Shown one piece after another: positions 51,926-59,323 of a DNA stretch of 64,000 nt. The DNA comes from an uncultured Bacteroidales bacterium (GTDB taxonomy: Bacteria > Bacteroidota > Bacteroidia > Bacteroidales > WCHB1-69), in assembly GCA_934699095.1 (NCBI GenBank), contig CAKUVI010000001.1, positions 62,001 through 126,000 on the forward strand, given 5' to 3'. Numbering within the stretch: position 1 is the first letter of the stretch; every line of letters starts with the position of its first letter. A program made the translations under genes and the position numbers. The notes under the pieces are model-generated. The model saw only the letters and a program-made list of their open reading frames with translations. It was not told the origin of the DNA and searched no databases.

Positions 51926-52284
51926 TTGATTTTTAGTTCTATATAGTCCTTCAACTGCCTCAAAGCCTCTTTTGAGGCTTCCAAACTGATTTTGAATGTG
52001 CTGTTGTCGGAGAGTATTATCTGTTTTTTCGAGGGATTGAGGTAGTGCAAGAACCTAATATTTACTATCAGACTCTTGCCTATTCTGATGAATTCCCGGT
52101 CGCTTTCCTGCAACTGCTTGTTAATCAACTCTTCTATCATGCCCAGCTGCATTGTTACAGTGCGCCTCTCGCCATCGCGCGTGTATATGTCGGAATAGTT
52201 GCCCGATGAACTGACATAGACTAAACTGCCGGCTGCAATGCGGATCAGCTCGTTGGAGTTTATTATGGTCAGAAAATCAGACAT
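51922..52284 (-). CDS. LytTR DNA-binding regulator
   Basis: 120 residues, consisting only of a LytTR DNA-binding domain: IAAGSLVYVSSSGNYSDIYT, RRTVTMQLGMIEELINKQL, FIRIGKSLIVNIRFLHYLNP, with no receiver domain or membrane segment. Such stand-alone LytTR proteins are usually controlled by a partner membrane protein; here the GTGA-coupled membrane gene downstream is the obvious candidate. It has its own -7 element but also follows the helical-repeat lipoprotein gene by 31 bases. A 21-base-period direct repeat at 55672-55704 is a candidate target. Confidence 0.9.
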   Translation of the reverse strand: MSDFLTIINSNELIRIAAGSLVYVSSSGNYSDIYTRDGERRTVTMQLGMIEELINKQLQESDREFIRIGKSLIVNIRFLHYLNPSKKQIILSDNSTFKISLEASKEALRQLKDYIELKIK

Positions 52285-52301
52285 TATACACTTTTGAAGC
52301 G

Positions 52302-52309
52302 CAAAAGTA
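52302..52309 (-). promoter_or_regulatory. -7 element of the LytTR gene
   Basis: TACTTTTG on the minus strand, 17 bases before the LytTR ATG. Confidence 0.6.
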
Positions 52310-52315
52310 CAAAAA

Positions 52316-54571
52316 TCAGTAATACCAAGCGCTCTTGTGCCATCTCGTATCCATGGACATTCTGTAGTCCTGTGAGCGGTCGCAGAATGTTTTCCTTACT
52401 TCTGATTCCGTCATCGTCTTGCCGACACTCTTGCCCCATGATTTCAAGACTCCACTAACTTTATCGTTGACATATTCTGCAATTTTTCTATCCATTTTTG
52501 CTATATTTTTCTTGTAAATTTCATCATCATCCGAATAATCCGGATACGAAATTCGTTTCTCGGCTTCTTTTTCGGCTTCAGTCTTTATTGGATAATACAT
52601 CATCACATAGCACTTGTCCAGCAAATCTGAATTTTTTGTTGAAGAAACTGTCTCTTTGGCAAGCTTTTCGGCATGTTTTACGATATATGAGCCCGGAACA
52701 TACCAAAGGTCGTACATCACTCCGGCGTTGCCACGGGCATACTGCGTAAGAGCCCAACTTTTGTAATAGTTGCTTTCCAAAAGCCCCAATGCGTACGCAT
52801 ATTTGGCCTCTGCGCACACTTCAGTGTTCTCTCCGCTGTTCATAGTCTTTTTTAACTGATTCATTGTCAGTGCAAATTGCAATTTTGACGGCTTCTTGGA
52901 GTATTTTTCAGAAGGAGATTCAATAAAATCATATTCACCGCGATGGTAATTGGTTATCCAGCTCTCGGAGAACGGATTGCAGTTTTTCAGGTATGGCTGA
53001 AGTCTCATCTTCTTAATATAGCCTGGACTTACATTTTTAAGATAATTGACGGCTGTGTTCCATTGCTCTTTACGCAAATACTTTGTGCCGATAAGTTCGT
53101 TGAACAGATTTCTGTCCTTAAAACTGTTCTTTATAAGGAACTTGTCCATTGTCGAGGTTCCATTTGACTTTAGGAATGAGAAATGTTGTTTGACAGTCTC
53201 CAAGTTTGCGGTGTCCATATATACGAAAAAGCGGGTGTCGTAGATGGAACGCCCATTGTAAGATACGTGAGACAGGATATTGTCGTAGGCGTTGAGGTAG
53301 GCGAGGGCGCGGTCGGGGCGGCCAAGTTTCTCAAAACGTGGCACAATTTCCAGAAGCACGGTGCGCCGCAGCACCTTTATCAAATGCAGGTCGTAGGAGC
53401 AATATTTATTTTCATATTCAATCCAATCTTCGTATGCGTATGGATAATTTTTCGACTTCCTGCTTTTGATTTTTTGAGTAATCCATTGTAAATCTGGAAG
53501 TAGCTTTGCCTCATAAACACTGTCGTTTGCATTGTTGTCGGATGCGTTGAAGATAAGTCTCATCATTCTCACATTGTCGTTCACAGCCTTGGTACCATGC
53601 AAGTTCGAGGCTTCGGCAATCAGCCTGCGAGCGCGGTCCTTGTCGTTATCGATGTAGGCGATGGCTGCCTGCGCTGACCTCCACAGTGCCGGATTGTTGC
53701 TCTTTCCTGCACTCAACACCCACTCCGCCAAGTCGTTGAAATCAGCCGCCTGCCTCCTGTTAGGCTGAAAATGCTCATATTGTGAGTCAAAATATTCCGT
53801 TACAAAATGTTGCACTATGGATTCCAAACTTTGATTGTTGGCATTGTGTTCTACTATCTGCTTGATTACTTTTGTGTTATAGTGAAGGCTGCGGTTATAG
53901 ATGCCAAGCTCTGCAAAGGCCACTGCAGCTTCACCAGGTCTGTCTAATCCGTACAGTGCTCCTGCGTAATAACTCTTGCATCTTTTCCTGAGTTCGCTGG
54001 CCGGAATGGAATCACCATACTTCCTCCATATTCTGATACACTCTTCATAGTTCAAGTCGTAGAAATGCTTTTTTATCAGCTGATATACATATCTGTCTCT
54101 TATCTGCTTGTTTTTGCATTCTTTTAATGTTTTTTCACTTAAATCTTTGTATTCGAAGCCGTTTTCGAAAGATTTTTCGTACTTTTTTGTGGGATGATAC
54201 CAGCGGGAACTTCTCCATTCTGCTTCTTTGTCGCCACCGACGAACAGAACAGCATTCCAGTATTGCAGAGCAGTGGTGTCGTTGCATTCGTGAAGGTATT
54301 TCCAAAAACGGCTCTCCTTGTTATTTTTGTAAATCGCATTCTCAATTTCTGGTTTCGGCACCTTGCCTTTTGTGTGGTTGTACCAAAATCTAAGGTTCTC
54401 TTGTTTGAAATGCTCTTCAGGCAACAGTTTTTCGCCTGAAAATTGTTCAAACTGGCCTTCACCGCCGAGATAGAAAATATAGTGGATGCGCGGATCCACC
54501 CTGTACCAGCCACCGCAGGCAAGTGTCTGAAGAATGCTAATTGATAAAAAAGCGCTAACGATAAATCTCAT
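52316..54571 (-). CDS. Large helical-repeat lipoprotein, unknown function
   Basis: 751 residues from the ATG at 54571; an ATG at 54580 is equally possible. Signal peptide and possible lipobox TLAC followed by GGWYRVDP. The rest is helical with TPR/Sel1-like repeats by spacing and composition (for example YYAGALYGLDRPGEAAVAFA and LWRSAQAAIAYIDNDKDRA), with many Tyr and Trp. No enzyme motif recognised. The start overlaps the end of the TIM-barrel-like gene by 17-26 bases, so the pair is coupled. I do not recognise the family; a surface or periplasmic scaffold is the most I would infer. Confidence 0.65.
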   Translation of the reverse strand: MRFIVSAFLSISILQTLACGGWYRVDPRIHYIFYLGGEGQFEQFSGEKLLPEEHFKQENLRFWYNHTKGKVPKPEIENAIYKNNKESRFWKYLHECNDTTALQYWNAVLFVGGDKEAEWRSSRWYHPTKKYEKSFENGFEYKDLSEKTLKECKNKQIRDRYVYQLIKKHFYDLNYEECIRIWRKYGDSIPASELRKRCKSYYAGALYGLDRPGEAAVAFAELGIYNRSLHYNTKVIKQIVEHNANNQSLESIVQHFVTEYFDSQYEHFQPNRRQAADFNDLAEWVLSAGKSNNPALWRSAQAAIAYIDNDKDRARRLIAEASNLHGTKAVNDNVRMMRLIFNASDNNANDSVYEAKLLPDLQWITQKIKSRKSKNYPYAYEDWIEYENKYCSYDLHLIKVLRRTVLLEIVPRFEKLGRPDRALAYLNAYDNILSHVSYNGRSIYDTRFFVYMDTANLETVKQHFSFLKSNGTSTMDKFLIKNSFKDRNLFNELIGTKYLRKEQWNTAVNYLKNVSPGYIKKMRLQPYLKNCNPFSESWITNYHRGEYDFIESPSEKYSKKPSKLQFALTMNQLKKTMNSGENTEVCAEAKYAYALGLLESNYYKSWALTQYARGNAGVMYDLWYVPGSYIVKHAEKLAKETVSSTKNSDLLDKCYVMMYYPIKTEAEKEAEKRISYPDYSDDDEIYKKNIAKMDRKIAEYVNDKVSGVLKSWGKSVGKTMTESEVRKTFCDRSQDYRMSMDTRWHKSAWYY

Positions 54572-55598
54572 TGATTTCATTGTCGGAATATTTTGTAAGT
54601 TGTTTAGAATCAAGATGATACAATACTATTGGCATTTTTGCACTGTTTTTCTCGAACATCATTTTTTTGACGGAAAACAGTTTTTGTGCCGAAACACTCT
54701 CGTGCCGTACGTAAGGATAGTAATTGAGAGCATCGCCCTTTGAGGCGTACAGATTGTCGCCCAAAGATTCAAAATAAGATGTGTCTGATACATCTAAATT
54801 GTTGTTGTCCAAGTATTTGAACTCGTGATTTCGTTCAAATACCACATTCCATTCGTAGGCTGGCAGTGCAAGGCACAGCGGAAGAGTATAGTTTTTGATA
54901 TACTTCAGATAAGGTTTCACGTCTTCAATGTCCAATATTGAATTTTTTGTGTCAAAATCCTTGAAATTGCCTGTGTTGTAGCACATCAGCACGCCGTAAT
55001 CCACATCCGGCGGCGTTTGCGAGAGCTGATGGAGCCGAATTGTAGATGATAATTTTATATTAGGATAGTATTCCTTGAACTGTATTTTAATATTCTTCAG
55101 AAATTCGAAGAATGCCATACGGGTCGAGGTTGTCCAGTCGCAGTCGAACTGCACCTCGTTGGGAGAGATGCCGTTGTATTCGCACATGGCATAGATTCTC
55201 CGGGCAAGGAAATTGCTGAACGATGGCCATTCTTTTATGGCTTCAGGAGTTATGAAGACCGTGGGCACGATTTCAACTCCGTCGGGCAGCGAGTCGTTGA
55301 AGGAGATTGTCGCCACGGGGACACACCTGTCGCTTGAAAGTGTGTCTGGGTTCACATCCACGTCGAAAAAGCGCACATACATCTTCCGTATGCCGTTTTT
55401 ATTCAGGAATTCTTTTTCATAATCATCAAGTTTGAAGGTGGTGCGCCAATAGTAGATGGCATTATCCTGTTGGAAAGAGGAACCTAATGGAGCTTTTTCA
55501 ACTGAACATTTGTTTGCAGATGTTTTCTCGACTAAGAAAATAGTTCCGAACACTACAAGAATTGACGCAACTAAGAAGATGATGTCTGACTTTTTCAT
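54555..55598 (-). CDS. TIM-barrel-like envelope protein, unknown function
   Basis: 347 residues. N-terminal signal anchor (IIFLVASILVVFGTIFLVE), then a domain whose strand-helix order suggests a TIM barrel of glycoside-hydrolase type: AIYYWRTTF, IRKMYVRFFDVDVN, VEIVPTVFI, EVQFDCDWT, IKLSSTIRLHQL, YGVLMCYN, LPLCLALPAYEWNV. It looks like DUF3142-type proteins. The acidic Asp in QFDCDWT stands where barrels of this type carry catalytic or structural acids. First gene of the minus-strand cluster, with a -7 element 26 bases upstream and a direct repeat beyond it. Confidence 0.6.
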   Translation of the reverse strand: MKKSDIIFLVASILVVFGTIFLVEKTSANKCSVEKAPLGSSFQQDNAIYYWRTTFKLDDYEKEFLNKNGIRKMYVRFFDVDVNPDTLSSDRCVPVATISFNDSLPDGVEIVPTVFITPEAIKEWPSFSNFLARRIYAMCEYNGISPNEVQFDCDWTTSTRMAFFEFLKNIKIQFKEYYPNIKLSSTIRLHQLSQTPPDVDYGVLMCYNTGNFKDFDTKNSILDIEDVKPYLKYIKNYTLPLCLALPAYEWNVVFERNHEFKYLDNNNLDVSDTSYFESLGDNLYASKGDALNYYPYVRHESVSAQKLFSVKKMMFEKNSAKMPIVLYHLDSKQLTKYSDNEINEIYR

Positions 55599-55624
55599 AC
55601 TTTGTTATTTCTTGAAAACGGTGG

Positions 55625-55632
55625 CAAAAATA
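55625..55632 (-). promoter_or_regulatory. -7 element of the TIM-barrel-like gene
   Basis: TATTTTTG on the minus strand, 26 bases before the ATG at 55598. Confidence 0.6.
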
Positions 55633-55671
55633 CCAATTAAAAGGCAGTGATTTTTGCTTGTCCGAAGTCTT

Positions 55672-55704
55672 TTGTATGAAATGGTTTTACGGTTGTACGA
55701 AATG
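55672..55704. repeat. 12-base direct repeat with 21-base period
   Basis: TTGTATGAAATG at 55672-55683 and TTGTACGAAATG at 55693-55704: 11 of 12 bases match and the period is 21, two helical turns. It lies in the divergent gap between the TIM-barrel-like and SIMPL genes, 39 bases upstream of the former's -7 element. That is the geometry of LytTR binding sites, and a LytTR gene is in the same cluster. Confidence 0.6.
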
Positions 55705-55790
55705 ATAATTCTGAAGTTTATATATTTTCACACATTGTGCAATATGTTGCGGAAACATCCGTTATTAGTGTGTTTTTAATACTTTTAGAT

Positions 55791-56525
55791 ATGAAAAATA
55801 AATCAGTCCTTATCGCAATTATTGCAGGTGTTGCATTCGTGTTAGGTGCGATTGCAGTTGGAATTTCCTATTACAACACAAAAAAACCGCAGAAAACGGT
55901 GTCTGTTGTTGGATTAGTGGAAAAAGATTTCACTTCAGACCTGATTGTCTGGGAGTTTGACTATTCTGTCAAGGACAACGACATGAAACAGGCATACTCC
56001 AGGTTGAAGGCTCAGAATGAGATTGTGAAGGAGTACCTGAAAAGTGCCAGCATACCATCATCGGAGATTGATTTTTTGAAAATAACGACGGTACCTCAGA
56101 CAAAGAGTTATTACAATAGTGGCCACTGGGTAGAGGAATTTGATGGATATATGGCCAAACAAACGGTAAGAATTCAATCCAAGGATATAGAGAAGATCGA
56201 GGCATTGACGCGTAATATTGCAGATTTGTACGATCAAAACATAATGATAAACAACAGAAATCCAGAGTATTACTACACTAAACTTTCCGATTTGAAGTTG
56301 GAAATGCTGGCTGAGGCATCAAAAAATGCAAAAGCCCGTGCCGAGACAATCACCCAGAATGCAGGTGCCAAATTGGGCGATTTAAAGAGCGCGAACATGG
56401 GTGTGTTCCAGATCACCAAGCCTAATTCTTCAGATGAAGACTACACTTGGGGTGGCGCATTCAACACTTCTTCAAAGGAGAAGCGTGCCAGCATAAACAT
56501 GAGACTCACCTATTATGTGAAGTAG
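55791..56525 (+). CDS. SIMPL domain (DUF541) protein
   Basis: 244 residues from the ATG at 55791: one N-terminal transmembrane helix (VLIAIIAGVAFVLGAIAVGI), then a SIMPL domain (VSVVGLVEKDFTSDLIVWEF, KSASIPSSEIDFLKITTVPQ, LAEASKNAKARAETITQNAG). SIMPL proteins are envelope-located; some relatives protect against oxidative stress, but the activity is unknown. Codons upstream of 55791 in the frame do not look coding. Convergent with the glutathione peroxidase gene, 4 bases apart. Confidence 0.85.
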   Translation: MKNKSVLIAIIAGVAFVLGAIAVGISYYNTKKPQKTVSVVGLVEKDFTSDLIVWEFDYSVKDNDMKQAYSRLKAQNEIVKEYLKSASIPSSEIDFLKITTVPQTKSYYNSGHWVEEFDGYMAKQTVRIQSKDIEKIEALTRNIADLYDQNIMINNRNPEYYYTKLSDLKLEMLAEASKNAKARAETITQNAGAKLGDLKSANMGVFQITKPNSSDEDYTWGGAFNTSSKEKRASINMRLTYYVK

Positions 56526-56529
56526 GTGA

Positions 56530-57129
56530 TTATTTCTCGAGTTCCGTAATTATATAACTTTCAATATTGTTTATAGAGGCGGGTTCGAAGCGTTCAACGA
56601 CTTCACCGTCTCTGTTGATAAGAAACTTGGTGAAATTCCATTGGATATTGCCAGGTTTCTTGCTTTTAAGCCAAACATACAGCGGCGAAGCATTTGGACC
56701 GTTGACGATGATTTTGGCGAATTGAGGGAAGGTGATGTTATAGTGGTCGGTGCAGTAGCCGTGGATATCTTCATAGTCTCCCGGAGCCTGGTTGCCGAAC
56801 TGGTTGCATGGGAAGTCGAGGATTACAAAGCCTTGATCCTTGTATGTCTCATACAATTGTTGTAGCTTGGTGTATTGAGGCGTGTATCCGCACTGGGTTG
56901 CCGAATTGATTACAAGAAGAACTTTTCCTTTGTATTGTGCAAGGGAGACACTGTCACCGTTACCGTCAAGAACTGAAAACTGATAGATCACATCTTTAGG
57001 CTCTTCAACAACAGAGGTGGTGTCGCCTTGCGGCTCTTCGGGATTAGTAGGTGTGATTGGTTCGTGCGTGCAAGCTGCAAAAAACATGAGAGATGCGGCG
57101 AAAAAAGCGATTAGAGTGTTACATTTCAT
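56530..57129 (-). CDS. Glutathione-peroxidase-family lipoprotein
   Basis: Thiol peroxidase, here predicted to be lipid-anchored outside the cytoplasm. 199 residues from the ATG at 57129: lipobox FAAC near residue 20, a Pro/Glu/Thr linker, then the GPx fold. Active-site tetrad: Cys in NSATQCGYTPQY, Gln in FPCNQFGNQAPG, Trp and Asn in IQWNFTKFLI. It is the cysteine form (no selenocysteine). The reductant is more likely thioredoxin-like than glutathione, as for most bacterial GPx. Its -7 element is 18 bases upstream. Confidence 0.92.
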   Translation of the reverse strand: MKCNTLIAFFAASLMFFAACTHEPITPTNPEEPQGDTTSVVEEPKDVIYQFSVLDGNGDSVSLAQYKGKVLLVINSATQCGYTPQYTKLQQLYETYKDQGFVILDFPCNQFGNQAPGDYEDIHGYCTDHYNITFPQFAKIIVNGPNASPLYVWLKSKKPGNIQWNFTKFLINRDGEVVERFEPASINNIESYIITELEK

Positions 57130-57147
57130 AATAAGAAAAAATTTTTG

Positions 57148-57155
57148 CAAAGATA
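57148..57155 (-). promoter_or_regulatory. -7 element of the peroxidase gene
   Basis: TATCTTTG on the minus strand, 18 bases before the ATG at 57129. Confidence 0.65.
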
Positions 57156-57275
57156 AATTATTTTACATTCGTTTCTTTAATAAATTGAATATTGATGGAT
57201 AGTTGAAGTTTTCGTAATGTAAAAAACGCTTCGATTTTCATACATTCAAGCCGTTCTTTTATTTTAATAATTGAC

Positions 57276-57283
57276 TATTTTTG
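57276..57283 (+). promoter_or_regulatory. -7 element of bcp
   Basis: TATTTTTG, 25 bases before the bcp ATG. It is A/T-rich and native-looking, although the gene after it is G+C-rich. Confidence 0.6.
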
Positions 57284-57308
57284 CTTATTCAATAAAAATG
57301 ACAAAGAT

Positions 57309-57755
57309 ATGTTGCAGACAGGAACCAAAGCCCCTTTTTTTGAGGGCGTTGACGAAAACGGGAACACTGTGAAACTGAGCGACTTCGCCGGCAAGAAGCT
57401 CGTGCTCTACTTCTACCCCAAAGACAGCACGCCGGGCTGCACCGCCGAGGCCTGCGACCTGCGCGACAACTACCAGCGATTCCTCGCCTTGGGTTACGAG
57501 GTGCTGGGTGTGAGCCGCGACTCCGCCGCCTCGCACCAGCGGTTCATCGCCAAGTATGAACTGCCCTTCCACCTCATCGCCGACACCGACCTCACCATCC
57601 TGAAGGCTTACGAAGCGTGGGGTGAGAAGAAGATGTACGGCAAGGTGACCGAAGGCACGCTGCGCACCACCTACGTCATTGATGAGCAGGGCGTTATCAT
57701 TGACGCCATCGGCAAGGTGAACACCAAGGCGCACACGGAGCAATTGTTGAAATAA
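57309..57755 (+). CDS. bcp: Thioredoxin-dependent thiol peroxidase (Bcp/PrxQ)
   Basis: Reduces hydroperoxides with thioredoxin. 148 residues, usual length. Peroxidatic Cys in YPKDSTPGCTAEACDLRD, with the resolving Cys five residues later as in the two-cysteine Bcp type. FHLIADTDLTILKAYEAWG is the following conserved stretch. Codon third positions are strongly G/C (a sample line at 57421-57480 has 41 of 60 G+C), unlike genes up to 57.2 kb. It faces the glutathione peroxidase gene head to head, so two peroxidases sit side by side. Confidence 0.95.
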   Translation: MLQTGTKAPFFEGVDENGNTVKLSDFAGKKLVLYFYPKDSTPGCTAEACDLRDNYQRFLALGYEVLGVSRDSAASHQRFIAKYELPFHLIADTDLTILKAYEAWGEKKMYGKVTEGTLRTTYVIDEQGVIIDAIGKVNTKAHTEQLLK

Positions 57756-57800
57756 CGGCAGGGTGGGATTATCCGAACGCCGTGGCTGTGCGGGGAAAAT

Positions 57801-58397
57801 CTATGGTTGGTATCGGTAATGGCCAATGATTTTGAAGCTGAAAAGGCAATCTTCCAGTTCCTGACCGTTCCCGATATTGTGTATGATCAGATGCCTTTTG
57901 CCATCGAAAGTGCTCTTTTGGGAAACAATCCCGATATGGGTGACTCCACCGCCCAAGTTCCAGCATACGATGTCGCCGGGACGATAATCGGCGGCTTTGT
58001 CGGAAATGGGCAAAGACGTGCCTTTCCGCCCGAAGAAGGTCATCAAATTGGGCACCCGGCGATGGTCGATATTCGGATCCGGGCTCTTCAGTCCCCACTT
58101 TTGCGGATAGAGGCTGAAATTTGCTTTCATATCAAGATGTACCTCTTTCTGCAGGTCGATGCCGAGTTTCCGGTAGGCGCGAATGACCACGTCCGTGCAC
58201 ACGCCTTTGTCGGCAGGCACATCGCCATTGGGATAGCCTATCTTAAAATAAGCGGGATCATACTGCACTTGCTGATGCGTCAGCGTCAAGGCGGAGTCGG
58301 CCAGACGGCTGAAGAAATCCTGCTGCGCCAAAGCCACAACCGGGATGCAAAAGCTCAACAGGAGCAGAAACAGTGTTTTCTTCATTGCATTTCTCAT
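57801..58397 (-). CDS. DUF1287 secreted protein
   Basis: 198 residues with a signal peptide (LFLLLLSFCIPVVALAQQ). The mature part matches DUF1287: YDPAYFKIGYPNGDVPADKG, CTDVVIRAYRKLGIDLQ, HRRVPNLMTFFGRKG, YRPGDIVCWNLGGGVTHIGI and IIHNIGNGQELEDCLF. The fold is thought to be NlpC/P60-like (papain-type). Cys in KGVCTDV and His in GGVTHIGI would be the catalytic pair, which points to a wall-peptide or amide hydrolase; that is inference. A second start (ATG at 58385) is possible. No promoter element identified. Confidence 0.85.
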   Translation of the reverse strand: MRNAMKKTLFLLLLSFCIPVVALAQQDFFSRLADSALTLTHQQVQYDPAYFKIGYPNGDVPADKGVCTDVVIRAYRKLGIDLQKEVHLDMKANFSLYPQKWGLKSPDPNIDHRRVPNLMTFFGRKGTSLPISDKAADYRPGDIVCWNLGGGVTHIGIVSQKSTFDGKRHLIIHNIGNGQELEDCLFSFKIIGHYRYQP

Positions 58398-58439
58398 AAC
58401 CGAATTATCGCAAAAAAGCTCGTTTTATTGTTTTAATGG

Positions 58440-59168
58440 TCAAGATTTCATCTCCCTGCGGTAAAGGATAAAGGCGACCAAAAACAACACCCAGTCACAA
58501 CAATTGGCGACATTGTCGAAAAGCATCCCATATTGGGTGGTGACCGTGTTTGCCGTGCCATGTTCAAACAGGATGACTCCCAAATAGTTGGAAATGAAAA
58601 AATGAACGGCAACAACCGCTAAAACCACCGCAAGCGGAAAAACTATCGTCCGCCTTTTGGCCAGCAAATAGATGGCTACACCTGTTACCAAGGTCATCAG
58701 CAGGCAAAGAATGACCTCCATCAACACCGGCTGATGCACATAAAACCACAATATGCCTCCTGAAATGGAAATGGCATAGAGCATATATCCGATGGTTATG
58801 ACAAATAATATCCCTGCGTAAAAACTTCGCGATTTTCCTGCCGAAACTTCCGCATCGGCTTCCGTATTCTCCGAATCGTAACGCCACCACAAGAAACTGA
58901 TGAGGAGGAGCGAAACGACCAGATTCGTCCACTTCCGCACATTTCGCAAGACATAGTCGGGGACGTCACTGAGCACCCTATTGTCATTGAGCTTATCAAA
59001 CAAGCGGTCTATCAGAAAATAATCCAGCATAATTATCAAAACAAGGAAACCGACCATTATCGCAATATGTACCCACTTGATGTTGAGCATTTTCGGTTTT
59101 CTAAACAGGAGGTAGAAGATTAGTAAATACAATACCGATTTCCCGACAACCACCGCAATCGGATTCAT
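58440..59168 (-). CDS. Multi-pass membrane protein, unknown function
   Basis: 242 residues from the ATG at 59168; the frame extends to 59270 but that part does not look like a natural N-terminus. About seven hydrophobic helices, among them VLYLLIFYLLF, IAIMVGFLVLIIMLDYFLI, LVVSLLLISFLWW, FYAGILFVITIGYMLYAISI and VVLAVVAVHFFISNYLGVILF. An acidic loop (SENTEADAEVSAGK) separates helices 3 and 4. No family recognised. It lies between two minus-strand genes with gaps of about 40 and 155 bases. Confidence 0.55.
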   Translation of the reverse strand: MNPIAVVVGKSVLYLLIFYLLFRKPKMLNIKWVHIAIMVGFLVLIIMLDYFLIDRLFDKLNDNRVLSDVPDYVLRNVRKWTNLVVSLLLISFLWWRYDSENTEADAEVSAGKSRSFYAGILFVITIGYMLYAISISGGILWFYVHQPVLMEVILCLLMTLVTGVAIYLLAKRRTIVFPLAVVLAVVAVHFFISNYLGVILFEHGTANTVTTQYGMLFDNVANCCDWVLFLVAFILYRREMKS

Positions 59169-59323
59169 GGGTAAGTTTTCCAAGAAAAAGAAAAACGAAG
59201 AAAACGATACCCAAACGGCATCAAACATCCAGTAAAAGGATGATTCCGAGCAGAAAGCAACGGTAATCAAGTCTTTTTTCGATGGTGGTATTCACATTGT
59301 GACGTTTTTGAAATGTTTTAGAA

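Noticed and set aside
57285..57743. 152-residue open frame on the minus strand opposite bcp
   Set aside because: It mirrors the whole bcp gene; G/C-rich third positions remove stop codons in the antisense frame. It has no promoter and the product is low in complexity (Val/Gly/His rich).
57807..58436. 209-residue open frame opposite the DUF1287 gene
   Set aside because: Antisense of a well-supported family with a signal peptide; the translated product has no domain.
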